DNA of 64,000 bases from JAFDVN01 sp035255465 (GTDB lineage: Bacteria > Acidobacteriota > Holophagae > Holophagales > Holophagaceae): contig DATEZP010000013.1 in NCBI GenBank assembly GCA_035255465.1, forward strand, positions 46,602 through 110,601, given 5' to 3'. The position numbers and the translations under genes were made by a program. The notes beneath the pieces were generated by a model. The model searched no databases. It was not told the DNA's origin and worked only from the letters and a program-made list of their open reading frames with translations. Of this stretch, positions 36,719 to 45,399 are shown piece after piece. Position 1 is the first letter of the stretch, and every line of letters begins with the position of its first letter.

Positions 36719-38485
36719 TTGTTCTGGATGCCCATGAATTTCCTTCGCCCCGACCTCGCCAACCTGCCGCCCTACACCCGGCCCCCCGAAGCCGAGGGCG
36801 GCGTGCGCCTCCACCTCAATGAGGCCCCCGAAGATTGGCCTGCCGACGCCAAGGTCGCCCTGTTGGCGCGGCTCGCCGAGCTGCCCTTCAACCAATACCC
36901 CGAGCGGCAGGCCGAGCTCTCCGATCGCCTGGCCCGCCGCCTGGGCGCGCCCGAAGGCTCCGTGCTCCTGGGCCCCAGCAGCGGCAACCTCCTGGATCTC
37001 ATCGCCCTGGCCGGGCTCCGCGCGGGAGATGCGGTGGCCATCCCCGATCCTGGGTTCAGCCTCTATCCCATCCTCATCAAGCGGCACCAGGGCCGGGTCC
37101 ACCGCGTGCCCGTGGGCACCGGCTATCCCATGGCGCCCTGGTTCGACACCCTCCACTGCCGTCAGATCTGGCTCACCCTGCCCAACAACCCCACCGGCGC
37201 CTGGCTGCCGCCCGAGGAACTGCTGCCCTTTCTGGACGCCGCCGCCGCCCAACCCGAGGCCCCCCTCGTGGTGCTGGACGAAGCCTACGCCGAGTTCGCG
37301 CCCCGCACCCACCGCCTGCTGGTGGACCGCTACCCCAACCTGCTCTTGCTGCGCACCTGCTCCAAGGCGCTCGCCAGTGCCGCCTGGCGCTTGGGCTACC
37401 TGCTCGGGGACCCCGCGCTCGTGGCCCGCCTCGCCACGCTGCAGTTGCCCTACAGCGTGCCCGCCCCCAGCCTCGAAGCCCTGGACGTCGCCCTGGATTT
37501 CGCCCCGGCCTTCGATCGCCGCATCCGCGATCTGGCGGATCGCCGGGATCGCCTCGCCGCCCAGCTCCCTGGCCGGAGCGTCGCGCCCAGCCAGGCCAAC
37601 TTCCTCCACATCTCCCCGGATCCCAGCGAGGCCCTCGCCTCGGCGGAACTGAAGGTGCGCCAACTCCCGGGCTCGGGCGCCGCCCGCGTGGGCGTGGGCA
37701 CCGAGTCCGCCGCGGCGGCCGTGGCCCAAACCCTGGGAGGCGCCCTGCCCCTTGCGGCGCTCCGGTCCCGGCGCCGCCTCCTCGTCCTCGACATCGATGG
37801 CGTGATGATCGATGCGGACCGCAGCTTCGCCGAAGCCGTGGCCCGGGCGCTCGCCAAGCTGCGACCCAACCTGCCCTGGTCCGACGACACCTTCCGGGCC
37901 TTCAAGCGCGTCGGCGGCTTCAACAATGACTTCCGCCTCACCGCCGGAGCCCTGGCCCTGAGCGAAGCCCACGGCGAGGGCGACTTGACGCCCCTCCTCG
38001 TCGCTGCGGAGGGTCTGGGCTTCCCGGCACTGGAGGCGCGCATGGCCGCCCTGGAGGCCGAAGCCCAGCGCGCCGTGCAGGCGGAGTACGTCGAGACCGT
38101 GAAGCTCGAACGCCCCCTCATCACCCTTCCGGAGCTGGCGGCGTCGGGCCGGGATCTCGCCATCCTCACGGGCCGTCCGCCCGAGGAGCTGGACCTCGCC
38201 TGGCAGGTGCTGGGCTTCCGCCTCACCGCCGTGTGCGATTCCGCGCCCCACCTCCGCAAGCCCGAGCCCGCGGGGCTCCTGCAACTGGCCGAGGCCTTCC
38301 GCGCCGAGGAGGTGCTCTTCGTGGGCGACACCCGGGACGATGCCAAGGCCCTCCGCGCCGCCCAGGCGATCCGACCGGACCTGCGCTGGTCCTTCGCCGC
38401 CCTGGGCCCCGACCGAGAGCGGTTCGCGGAGCCCGGCGATCTCGTGTATGCCACCCTGCGCGACCTGTTGAAGGAACTCCCATGA
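36719..38485 (+). CDS. hisC: Fusion: histidinol-phosphate aminotransferase + HAD phosphatase
   Basis: 588 residues. The first ~350 are HisC, with LHLNEAP, the PLP lysine K216 in RTCSKALASAAWRLGY, NNPTGAWLP and VVLDEAYAEF. Residues ~353-588 are a complete HAD-IA phosphatase with motif I DIDGVMID (Asp358, Asp360), motif II ILTGRP and motif III/IV RKPEPAG...VGDTRDDAKA. No other histidinol-phosphate phosphatase (hisN, hisK or HisB-N) is in the operon, so the HAD half is the obvious candidate for that step. From memory, related HAD domains are fused to histidine enzymes in some eukaryotes. TTG 36719 has AGGAG 11 bases upstream; ATG 36728 or 36734 are alternatives. It overlaps hisB by 4 bp. Confidence 0.92.
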   Translation: MFWMPMNFLRPDLANLPPYTRPPEAEGGVRLHLNEAPEDWPADAKVALLARLAELPFNQYPERQAELSDRLARRLGAPEGSVLLGPSSGNLLDLIALAGLRAGDAVAIPDPGFSLYPILIKRHQGRVHRVPVGTGYPMAPWFDTLHCRQIWLTLPNNPTGAWLPPEELLPFLDAAAAQPEAPLVVLDEAYAEFAPRTHRLLVDRYPNLLLLRTCSKALASAAWRLGYLLGDPALVARLATLQLPYSVPAPSLEALDVALDFAPAFDRRIRDLADRRDRLAAQLPGRSVAPSQANFLHISPDPSEALASAELKVRQLPGSGAARVGVGTESAAAAVAQTLGGALPLAALRSRRRLLVLDIDGVMIDADRSFAEAVARALAKLRPNLPWSDDTFRAFKRVGGFNNDFRLTAGALALSEAHGEGDLTPLLVAAEGLGFPALEARMAALEAEAQRAVQAEYVETVKLERPLITLPELAASGRDLAILTGRPPEELDLAWQVLGFRLTAVCDSAPHLRKPEPAGLLQLAEAFRAEEVLFVGDTRDDAKALRAAQAIRPDLRWSFAALGPDRERFAEPGDLVYATLRDLLKELP

Positions 38486-39066
38486 GAATGGCCACCCTGC
38501 ACCGCACCACCGCCGAGACCGACATCCGCCTGAGCCTCTGTCTCGAAGGCGGCGACAGCGCCATCCACACGGGCCTGGCCTTCTTCGACCACATGCTCCA
38601 TCAGCTGGCCAAGCACGGTGGCTTCGGCCTCCAGCTCGAAGCCAGGGGCGACCTCCCCGTGGACAGCCACCACCTCATCGAGGACGTGGGCCTCACCCTG
38701 GGCGACGCCCTGCGCGAGGCCCTGGGTGATCGCCGGGGCATCGCCCGCTGGGGCGAGGCCCACGTGCCCATGGATGAGACCCTCGCCCGCGTCGTGGTGG
38801 ATCTCTCCGGCCGCCCCTACACCGTTTTCCAGGCCAAGCTCCCCAGCCTCGTCCTCGGCGATGGCTTCCAAACGGAGATGGTGCGCGAGTTCTTCATCGC
38901 CCTGGCCACCCGGGCCCAGATGAACCTCCACGCCTCCATCCTCTACGGCGAGAACACCCACCACCAGATCGAAGCCCTCTTCAAGGGCCTCGCCCGCGCC
39001 CTCCAAGCCGCGGTGCGCGTGGAGGGCGACCACCTCCCGAGCACCAAGGGCACCCTGACCCAGTAG
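38482..39066 (+). CDS. hisB: Imidazoleglycerol-phosphate dehydratase (monofunctional)
   Basis: Dehydrates IGP to imidazole acetol phosphate. The 194-residue protein has the two His-rich metal-binding motifs FFDHMLHQLAKHGGF and DSHHLIEDVGLTLG, and the symmetric repeat HASILYGENTHHQIEALFKGLARAL. It has no N-terminal HAD domain, unlike the bifunctional enterobacterial HisB; in this operon the HAD domain is attached to HisC instead. ATG 38482 overlaps the fusion gene's stop (ATGA). hisH follows after 6 bp. Confidence 0.95.
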   Translation: MRMATLHRTTAETDIRLSLCLEGGDSAIHTGLAFFDHMLHQLAKHGGFGLQLEARGDLPVDSHHLIEDVGLTLGDALREALGDRRGIARWGEAHVPMDETLARVVVDLSGRPYTVFQAKLPSLVLGDGFQTEMVREFFIALATRAQMNLHASILYGENTHHQIEALFKGLARALQAAVRVEGDHLPSTKGTLTQ

Positions 39067-39072
39067 GCATCC

Positions 39073-39702
39073 ATGATCACGATCCTCGATTACGGCGCCG
39101 GCAACCTCGCTTCCCTGGAGGGGGCCCTCGATCGTCTGGGCTTCCAGCACCAGCGGGCCGAACGGCCGGATGAGATGCCCGATAAGGGCGCGCTCATCCT
39201 CCCCGGTGTGGGCCACTTCGAAGCGGCGCAGAAAGCCCTTCGGGCCCGGGGTTGGTGGTCCACCCTGCCCCACTTCGTGGCGGAGGGGCGGCCCCTGCTG
39301 GGGATCTGCCTGGGCCTGCAGCTGTTGGCCGAAGGCAGCGAAGAGGCGCCCCGCGCCAGTGGGCTCGGCTTGCTGCCCGGCCTCGTTCGCCGCCTCGGCC
39401 CCGGGGTGAAGGTGCCGCACATGGGGTGGAGCCAGGTGCGTTCCACCTACGCCCACGCTGGCGTGCCCGGCCTCAAGGATCCCTGGCTCTACTTCGTCCA
39501 CAGCTACGCCCTCGATGTGGGCCCCGAGACATTGGGCATCGCCACCCATGGCCGCCCCTTCACCGCCATCACCGCCCGGGGCCGCGTCCTCGGCTTCCAG
39601 CCCCACCCGGAGAAGAGCGGCCCCGCGGGCCTGCGCCTCCTCAAGTCCTCCCTCGCCTGGATGGGCGAGACCACCCCGAACGACCTCGGAACGATCCAAT
39701 GA
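39073..39702 (+). CDS. hisH: Imidazole glycerol phosphate synthase, glutaminase subunit
   Basis: Produces ammonia from glutamine and channels it into HisF. The 209-residue class I amidotransferase has the nucleophile Cys79 in GICLGLQLL, the oxyanion-strand region LILPGVGHF, and the His-x-Glu pair in QPHPEKSG. VPHMGWSQV is the conserved HisF-contact loop. Its stop overlaps the hisA start (ATGA). Length and motifs are normal. Confidence 0.95.
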   Translation: MITILDYGAGNLASLEGALDRLGFQHQRAERPDEMPDKGALILPGVGHFEAAQKALRARGWWSTLPHFVAEGRPLLGICLGLQLLAEGSEEAPRASGLGLLPGLVRRLGPGVKVPHMGWSQVRSTYAHAGVPGLKDPWLYFVHSYALDVGPETLGIATHGRPFTAITARGRVLGFQPHPEKSGPAGLRLLKSSLAWMGETTPNDLGTIQ

Positions 39703-40415
39703 TCCAGCTCATCCCCTCCATGGACCTGCTTGGCGGTCGCATCGTGCGATTGCGGCACGGCGATCGGAACCAAGTCACCTTCTACGACCTCGAGCCCGCG
39801 ATCTGGGTGGAACGGCTCGTGGAAGCTGGAGCCACGCGCATCCACCTCGTGGATCTGGATGGCGCCTTCGGTGAAGCCCGCCAGGCCCAGGCCTTCGCGT
39901 CCTTGCCCCGACGATTCCCCACCGTGCGCTTCCAACTGGGCGGGGGCCTGAGAGATCGGGCCCTCATCCAGGAGGTGCTGGACCTCGGCTTCGACGCGGT
40001 GGTGGGCACCCTCGCCGCCGAGCGCCCCAAGGAGCTGGTGGGGTTGGACCCCGCGCGGGTCATCGCGGCCCTGGATTTGAAGGGCCGCCAGGTGGTCACC
40101 CGGGGGTGGACCGCCGAGAGCGAATGCGAGTCCACGGATGTCTTCGAATCCCTGCTCACCTTCGGCTTCAAGCGCGCCCTCGTCACGGACGTCCAGCGCG
40201 ATGGCACCCTGGAGGGCCCCGGCCTCGAAGCCCTGGCCTTCGTCGCCCGCGAAGGCTTCCAGGTGCAGGCGAGCGGCGGTTTCCGGGATCTCGCCGACCT
40301 ACCCGACCTCGCGGCGATCCCCAACGTGGTGGGCGCCATCAGCGGCAAATCGCTCCTGGATGGCCGCATGGATCTGAAGGATCCGGCCGTGCGCGCGGCC
40401 CTGGGAGGTGCCTGA
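39699..40415 (+). CDS. hisA: ProFAR isomerase (phosphoribosylformimino-AICAR isomerase)
   Basis: Amadori isomerisation of ProFAR to PRFAR. The 238-residue TIM barrel has the N-terminal catalytic Asp in SMDLLGGRIVRLRHGD, a second Asp in TDVQRDGTLEGP, and phosphate loops GGGLRD and ASGGFRD. It is paralogous to hisF two genes on. ATG 39699 overlaps hisH; the stop shares one base with the hisF start. The first Asp sits in 'SMDL' rather than the common 'AIDL', a conservative change. Confidence 0.94.
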   Translation: MIQLIPSMDLLGGRIVRLRHGDRNQVTFYDLEPAIWVERLVEAGATRIHLVDLDGAFGEARQAQAFASLPRRFPTVRFQLGGGLRDRALIQEVLDLGFDAVVGTLAAERPKELVGLDPARVIAALDLKGRQVVTRGWTAESECESTDVFESLLTFGFKRALVTDVQRDGTLEGPGLEALAFVAREGFQVQASGGFRDLADLPDLAAIPNVVGAISGKSLLDGRMDLKDPAVRAALGGA

Positions 40416-41173
40416 TGCCCGCCAAGCGCGTGATCCCCTGCCTGGATGTGAAGGATGGCCGCGTGGTGAAGGGCGTCCAGTTCAAGGAGCTGCGGGATCT
40501 CGGCAGCCCCGTGGAATTGGCGGCCCGCTACGACGAAGCCGGTGCCGATGAGCTGGTCTTCCTCGACATCGCCGCCACCCTGGAATCCCGAGGCACGCAG
40601 GAGGCCTGGGTCCGGGAAGTGGCCCGCACCCTCTCCATCCCCTTCACCGTGGGCGGCGGCGTGCGCTCCGTGGAGGACGTGCGGCGCTTGCTGCGGGCGG
40701 GAGCCGACAAGGTGGCCATCAACAGCGCGGCCCTGGAGCGCCCGGAGCTGATCTGGGAAGCCGCCGAGATCTTCGGCCGCCAGTGCGTGGTGCTGGCCGT
40801 GGACGTGGCCCGGGATCCCGAGTTGGGCTGGCGCGTGTTCAGCCACGGTGGGAAGCGCCCCACGAACCGCGCCGCTTCCGAGTGGCTCACCTGTGCCGCC
40901 ACGGAGCTGGGGGCCGGGGAGATCCTCCTCACCTCCATCGATCGCGATGGCACCCTGGCCGGCTTTGATCTGGAGCTGTTGGATCAGGTGGCCAGCTTGC
41001 CGGTGCCCATCATCGCCAGCGGTGGCGCCGGCTCCCTGCGGCACTTCTCGGATGCCCTCACCCACGGCGCCGATGCGGTGCTCGCCGCCACCCTCTTCCA
41101 CGAAGGCACCATCCTCATCCCCGACCTCAAGACCTTCCTCGCCGATTCCGGCTTTGAGGTGCGCCCATGCTGA
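40415..41173 (+). CDS. hisF: Imidazole glycerol phosphate synthase, cyclase subunit
   Basis: Uses HisH-derived ammonia to form IGP and AICAR. The 252-residue TIM barrel has the catalytic Asp in PCLDVKDGRVVKGV, the second Asp in TSIDRDGTLAGFD, and phosphate loops VGGGVRSVED and ASGGAGSLRHF. ATG 40415 overlaps the hisA stop by one base. The 3' end overlaps hisIE by 7 bp. The normal HisF length and motifs are all present. Confidence 0.96.
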   Translation: MPAKRVIPCLDVKDGRVVKGVQFKELRDLGSPVELAARYDEAGADELVFLDIAATLESRGTQEAWVREVARTLSIPFTVGGGVRSVEDVRRLLRAGADKVAINSAALERPELIWEAAEIFGRQCVVLAVDVARDPELGWRVFSHGGKRPTNRAASEWLTCAATELGAGEILLTSIDRDGTLAGFDLELLDQVASLPVPIIASGGAGSLRHFSDALTHGADAVLAATLFHEGTILIPDLKTFLADSGFEVRPC

Positions 41174-41811
41174 ATCCCAACGAACTCCTCTTCGATGCTC
41201 AGGGCCTCATTCCGGGCATCGTGCAGGCGCCCTCGGGCGAGGTACGCATGCTGGGCTGGCTCAATCGCGAGTCCCTCCAACTCACGATCCGATCGGGCTA
41301 CGTCACCTTCTGGAGCCGTTCCCGGCAATCCCTGTGGGTCAAAGGTGAAACCAGCGGCCATCGGCTGAAGGTGGTGTCCATCGAGGCCGATTGCGATGGC
41401 GATACGTTGCTCATCACCGCGGAGCCCGAGGGCCCCACCTGCCACCGCGGCACCGACACCTGCTTCGGCGAGGGCCGCAGTGAAGGGATCCCCTTCCTCG
41501 GTGAACTGGAGCGCATCCTCCAGGCTCGCCGCGCGGGAGCGAATCGGGATGGCAGCTATACCCAGAAGCTCTTCGCCCAGGGCCTCGATCGCATCGCCAA
41601 GAAGGTGGTGGAAGAAGCGGGTGAGGTGGTGCTCGCCGCGAAGAACTTGGCCCCTGAGCATGCGCCCGCCCGCGAGGAATTCCTGGGCGAGGCCGCCGAC
41701 CTCCTCTTCCACCTCCAGATGCTTCTGCTGGATCGCGGCTGCACCCTCGCCGACGTGACCGCCGTGCTGGCCCGCCGCCACTCGGAACGCACCTCCACGC
41801 CCTCCGCCTGA
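41167..41811 (+). CDS. hisIE: Phosphoribosyl-AMP cyclohydrolase / phosphoribosyl-ATP pyrophosphatase
   Basis: A two-domain fusion of 214 residues. The HisI half (about 1-115) shows VRMLGWLNRESLQLTI, SRSRQSLWVKGETSGH and the zinc cysteines in EADCDGDTLL and GPTCHRGTDTCF. The HisE half (about 116-210) shows GSYTQKLFAQGLDRIAKKVVEEAGEVVLAAK and EAADLLFHLQMLL. Together they open the purine ring after PR-ATP is cleaved. It overlaps hisF by 7 bp and precedes hisZ by 7 bp. Confidence 0.95.
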   Translation: MLNPNELLFDAQGLIPGIVQAPSGEVRMLGWLNRESLQLTIRSGYVTFWSRSRQSLWVKGETSGHRLKVVSIEADCDGDTLLITAEPEGPTCHRGTDTCFGEGRSEGIPFLGELERILQARRAGANRDGSYTQKLFAQGLDRIAKKVVEEAGEVVLAAKNLAPEHAPAREEFLGEAADLLFHLQMLLLDRGCTLADVTAVLARRHSERTSTPSA

Positions 41812-41818
41812 GCCCTTC

Positions 41819-42796
41819 ATGCCCACCCACACGCCCCACTTCCCGGATCTCCTCTTCACCCCCGCCACGCGCCTCCGCGCTTGGGAAACCGCCCTCATGG
41901 ACCTGCTCAGGACCGAGGGCTATCGCGAGCTGCACCCTTCCCTCATCCTCCGGGAACCGTTGGAGGATGGAAGCGTCGCCACGCCCTACGTGCAGTTCTT
42001 CGATGGGCCCGAGCGCGTGGCCCTGCGCAGCGACTTCACCCTCAGCCTCGCCCGCCTGCTCTCCACCCGCTTCACGGAACCGCCTCCGCGCATCTGCTAC
42101 GCGGGTGCCGTGTTCCGCCGCCCGACCCAACCTTGGGAGGCCGTGGAGCGCTTTGAAGTGGGCTGCGAACGCCTGCACTTGGATCGCGCGGATGATGCCG
42201 ACCTCGAACTGGCGCGCCTGCTCATGGCGGTGCCCGGCGTCCTTGGATTGAAGGGGGGGCTTCTCCAATTGGGCCACGCGGCCCTGCTGCGGAAACCCCT
42301 GGAAGCCGAAGGTGTCTCGCCCGCCCTCAAGGCCGCCGTAGTCTCGGCCATGAGCCGACGCGCACCCCACCGGTTGAAGGAAGCCCTCAAGGGTCACCGG
42401 GCCGAAGCCGCCTTGGGCTCGCACGCCGAACTGCTGCTCGCGGACCTGGATGGCGCCGCCAGCCTGGAGCCCCTCACGCGCAGTCCCTATGCGGGCCTGT
42501 TGGAGGAGGAACTGGCGGAGCTCCACCGCGCCGCCAACTCCCTCACGCCCATGCTGCCCGAGGGCCTCACCCTGCGCATCGACCCGGCGGATGTGGAGGG
42601 CCTCGATTTCTACACCGGTCCCACCCTTCGCCTGTGGACGGAGGGCGCCCAGGCGGAACTGGCCAGCGGCGGACGCTACGACCGCCTCTATCCCGACCTT
42701 GGAAGGCCTTGGCGCGCCGCCGGATTTTGCGTGCGCCTCTCCCGGCTGCTCGACCTCGCTGACACCCGGCCCGACTTGTTCACGGAGCTGCCATGA
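41819..42796 (+). CDS. hisZ: ATP phosphoribosyltransferase regulatory subunit HisZ
   Basis: A histidyl-tRNA-synthetase paralogue that pairs with short-form HisG to give an active, feedback-regulated enzyme. The 325-residue protein keeps the class II synthetase motif 2 region (ALRSDFTLSLARLLSTRF...RICYAGAVFRR) and a motif 3-like GGRYDRLYP, but lacks the anticodon-binding domain and is far shorter than HisS. Its position directly before hisG with a 4-bp overlap fits. The HisS-specific LVRGLDYYTR signature appears only as GLDFYTGP, which is common in HisZ. Confidence 0.9.
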   Translation: MPTHTPHFPDLLFTPATRLRAWETALMDLLRTEGYRELHPSLILREPLEDGSVATPYVQFFDGPERVALRSDFTLSLARLLSTRFTEPPPRICYAGAVFRRPTQPWEAVERFEVGCERLHLDRADDADLELARLLMAVPGVLGLKGGLLQLGHAALLRKPLEAEGVSPALKAAVVSAMSRRAPHRLKEALKGHRAEAALGSHAELLLADLDGAASLEPLTRSPYAGLLEEELAELHRAANSLTPMLPEGLTLRIDPADVEGLDFYTGPTLRLWTEGAQAELASGGRYDRLYPDLGRPWRAAGFCVRLSRLLDLADTRPDLFTELP

Positions 42797-43434
42797 GCCC
42801 CTTGCTGATCGCCCTCCCCAAGGGCCGCATCGGAGACGAGCTGGTCCCGCGCCTGCGGGGCACCGCCCTGGCCCTGGACGAAGTCGCCCTCAAGTCCCGC
42901 ATCCTGCACATCCCCACCGCCACACCCGGCGTGGAGGCGCTGCTTCTCAAGGGGGCCGACCTGCCCCGCTACGTGGCGGCGGGTGTGGCCGCGCTGGGCG
43001 TCGTCGGCTCCGACACCCTCGACGAGCTGGATGTGGACCTCCTGGAGTTGGCGGACCTGGGCTTCGGCGCCTGCCGCCTCTCCCTCTGCGCGCCCCGGGG
43101 CACGACCTTGGAGGCCCTCACCTCCAAAACCCACCTGCGCCTCGCCACCAAGTTCACGCGGGCCACGGAAACCTGGCTCCAGCGCGAAGGGCTCGTGGCG
43201 GAGCTCGTCCCCCTGCAAAGCAGCGTGGAACTGGCGCCCCTGCTGGGCTTGGCCGATGCCATCGTGGACCTCGTGCAGACGGGCTCCACCCTCAAGGCCC
43301 ATGACCTGGTGGAATTGGCCACCCTGGGCCACGCGTCCGCCCGCCTGGTGGCCTCCCGCGGCGCCTTCCTGGCCGATCCGGCCCGGGTGCGTCCCCTGGC
43401 CCGCGTGCTGGAGGATGCCCTGGGCGTACAATGA
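42793..43434 (+). CDS. hisG: ATP phosphoribosyltransferase, short form
   Basis: Condenses ATP and PRPP, the first and controlled step of histidine synthesis. At 213 residues it is the short form lacking the C-terminal regulatory ACT-like domain, consistent with hisZ next door. Motifs include LIALPKGRIGDELVP at the N-terminus and the PRPP-binding ADAIVDLVQTGSTLKAHDLVEL. It is the last biosynthetic gene of the operon although it encodes the first step. ATG 42793 overlaps the hisZ stop. Confidence 0.95.
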   Translation: MSPLLIALPKGRIGDELVPRLRGTALALDEVALKSRILHIPTATPGVEALLLKGADLPRYVAAGVAALGVVGSDTLDELDVDLLELADLGFGACRLSLCAPRGTTLEALTSKTHLRLATKFTRATETWLQREGLVAELVPLQSSVELAPLLGLADAIVDLVQTGSTLKAHDLVELATLGHASARLVASRGAFLADPARVRPLARVLEDALGVQ

Positions 43435-43438
43435 ACCC

Positions 43439-43942
43439 ATGCGCGAAGCCTTCCTCCCCCTCCCCGACGAAAGCCGCCTTTGGGTGCGGGCCCTGGATCG
43501 GGCCTTGGATGCCGAAGGCCGTCAGCGGCTGGAGGCCGGGCTCACGGAAGTGCTCGGCAACTGGCGCCACAAAGGGCACGTCTACGAGGGCGCCTGGGAG
43601 ATCTTCGAGGATCGCCTGCTCGTGGTGGTGGAGCCGAACATGGCCACCAACCCCAGCGGCTGCGCCATCGATGGCATGCTGCGCAAGGTGGACCGCCTCA
43701 CCCAGGAAGCCGGTGCCGCGCTCATGGACGAGGATCAGGTGATCTTCCGAGTGGGCGGCCAGCTGCGCGCCATGCCCAAGGCCGAGGTGGGCGAACGCCT
43801 CGCGGATGGCACCCTGGGCGCCGAGACACCCGTGCTCGACCTCGCCCTCTTCAACCTGGGCCAGCTGCGGCAGGGCCTGTTGGAGAAGCCCCTCGCCCGC
43901 ACCTGGATCGGCCGCAAGTACAAGGTGGCCGTCCCGGCCTGA
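43439..43942 (+). CDS. Conserved hypothetical protein, 167 aa (often mis-called ABC ATPase)
   Basis: The frame begins MREAFLPLPDESRLWVRALDRALDAEGRQRL, 4 bp after the hisG stop, so it belongs to the his operon transcript. A central conserved element, NPSGCAIDGMLRKVDRLTQEAGAALM, and VIFRVGGQLRAMPKAEV are reminiscent of a small protein common in Bacteroidetes that databases label as an ABC transporter ATPase, though no P-loop is present. The function is unknown. The C-terminus ends WIGRKYKVAVPA. A strong palindromic terminator follows. Confidence 0.75.
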   Translation: MREAFLPLPDESRLWVRALDRALDAEGRQRLEAGLTEVLGNWRHKGHVYEGAWEIFEDRLLVVVEPNMATNPSGCAIDGMLRKVDRLTQEAGAALMDEDQVIFRVGGQLRAMPKAEVGERLADGTLGAETPVLDLALFNLGQLRQGLLEKPLARTWIGRKYKVAVPA

Positions 43943-43956
43943 AGCCTGGTGCAAAC

Positions 43957-43988
43957 GCAAAGAGGGCCGCGATCGCGGCCCTCTTTGC
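43957..43988. terminator. Perfect 32-bp palindrome, bidirectional terminator after the his operon
   Basis: Two 16-base arms (GCAAAGAGGGCCGCGA and its complement) centred at 43972/43973, 14 bp past the last his-operon gene and 15 bp past the end of the convergent hypothetical gene at 44004. The CTTT ends serve as short T-tracts on both strands. Confidence 0.85.
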
Positions 43989-44003
43989 TGTTCGGGGTTC
44001 CGT

Positions 44004-44408
44004 TTAGAAAACAGGATCGCCGGGCTTGCGCTTCCAGGCTTCCTGGCGCTTGTTCTGGGAATCAGGCTTCGCGGCGCCGGGCTTGGCGGCGGCGAGGGCG
44101 CTGATGAGGCTGCCGGAGAGGCCGGCGGCCACGGCCTTGGCGGCCTTGGGGTCGGCGGTCGGCACGGCGGGGGTGGAGGGCTTGGCGGAGTCCGAAGCCT
44201 GCGTGGGAGCCTTCTTGTTCAGCTCCTTGAGGCGGCGCTCATGCCAGGCCTTGCGCTTGGGGTCCACGGCCTTCTTCGCGCTCACGCGCTTGCCGTGGAG
44301 AACCTTCTTGGGCTTCTGACGGTCTTCCCGGAGATCAGACTCAGGGTTGGACGCTGCTTCGAGGATCTTCGCCAGGTTCGCCAGGCTACCCAGACCGCGC
44401 ATGCTCAT
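44004..44408 (-). CDS. Hypothetical basic protein, 134 aa
   Basis: A Lys/Ala-rich protein: MSMRGLGSLANLAKILEAASNP, then a strongly basic segment (EDRQKPKKVLHGKRVSAKKAVDPKRK) and an Ala/Pro-rich end with KRKPGDPVF. The composition suggests a nucleic-acid-binding or disordered protein. No family recognised. ATG 44408 is chosen because GGAG lies about 12 bases upstream; ATG 44402 is also in frame. It is convergent with the his operon and divergent from the DUF2400 gene. Confidence 0.6.
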   Translation of the reverse strand: MSMRGLGSLANLAKILEAASNPESDLREDRQKPKKVLHGKRVSAKKAVDPKRKAWHERRLKELNKKAPTQASDSAKPSTPAVPTADPKAAKAVAAGLSGSLISALAAAKPGAAKPDSQNKRQEAWKRKPGDPVF

Positions 44409-44571
44409 GCTGATGGTTGCTCCAATGGGCGACGCGCCCAACTCCAGAGCGTAGCGCAAGAATGCTAGATATCCCAAGGAGATTTGCGAAGGTGCCCCTC
44501 GAAATTCCACCCACCTCCACCCCCAAGGCCTTTCCGGGGTTGAATGGAGGGATGCCTCGGTCCCCCCGCCC

Positions 44572-45399
44572 ATGAAGCTGCGCCGCCACCTGGAGGCCCT
44601 CAAGGCTCACTACGACCGGCCCGAGGCCCTGGTCCTGGACCCCCTGACGATCCCGCTGCGGTTCCCGGATGCCGCCGATCGGGAACCGGTGGCCTGGGTC
44701 GCTTCCACCCTGGCCTATGGCAAGGTGGCGCCCATGATGCGGGCCATCGAGGCGGGCCTGGCCCCCTTGGGCCCCAGGCCCGCCCAGTGGATGAAGGCGC
44801 GGACCGCCTCGCAGATCTCACGGGAGCTCAAGCGGACCCTGGGCCCCTGGGTGTGGCGCTTCCACACCGCGGAGGATCTCATCCATTGGCTCCTAGCCTG
44901 GAAACGCATCGACGCGGGGGAAGGTCTGGAGGCGGCCTTCACCCCCCGCTCCGGGGAGGATCCCGACGCCGCCCTTTCCAGGCTGGTGCAGCGTCTGCGG
45001 CGGGAGGGTCCGGACACCTACGGATTCCGATTCTCCCTCCCGGATCCCGCCGAAGGCGGCGCCTGCAAGCGTTGGCGCATGTTCCTGCGGTGGATGGTGC
45101 GGCCCGGCTGGCCCGATTTGGGCGTATGGAAGGGGCTCGAACCCGCGACCCTGCTCATTCCGTTGGATACTCACGTGGCGCGGACGGCCCGGTTCATCGG
45201 CCTCAGCGCCCGCACCACCCCCGATGGCCGCATGGCCCGGGAAGTCACGGAGGGGCTGAGAATGGCTTGCCCCGAGGATCCGCTGACTTTTGATTTCGCG
45301 ATCAGCCACCTGGGGATCCTGGGGGATTGCCCGGGGGTTCGGCAGAAGCCGCATTGCCTGCCGTGCCCGCTGTATGCGGTGTGCAGGGCGGGGAAATGA
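44572..45399 (+). CDS. TIGR02757/DUF2400 family protein with C-terminal Cys cluster
   Basis: A 275-residue protein with HhH-GPD-like helices (DREPVAWVASTLAYGKVAPMM, KRWRMFLRWMVR, PLDTHVARTARFIGL) and a C-terminal C-x8-C-x2-C-x5-C type cluster (CPGVRQKPHCLPCPLYAVC) like the 4Fe-4S loop of endonuclease III. This layout matches the DUF2400/TIGR02757 family. The family has no established function; similarity to base-excision glycosylases suggests nucleic-acid binding. It is monocistronic, followed by about 600 bp without protein genes. Confidence 0.85.
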   Translation: MKLRRHLEALKAHYDRPEALVLDPLTIPLRFPDAADREPVAWVASTLAYGKVAPMMRAIEAGLAPLGPRPAQWMKARTASQISRELKRTLGPWVWRFHTAEDLIHWLLAWKRIDAGEGLEAAFTPRSGEDPDAALSRLVQRLRREGPDTYGFRFSLPDPAEGGACKRWRMFLRWMVRPGWPDLGVWKGLEPATLLIPLDTHVARTARFIGLSARTTPDGRMAREVTEGLRMACPEDPLTFDFAISHLGILGDCPGVRQKPHCLPCPLYAVCRAGK

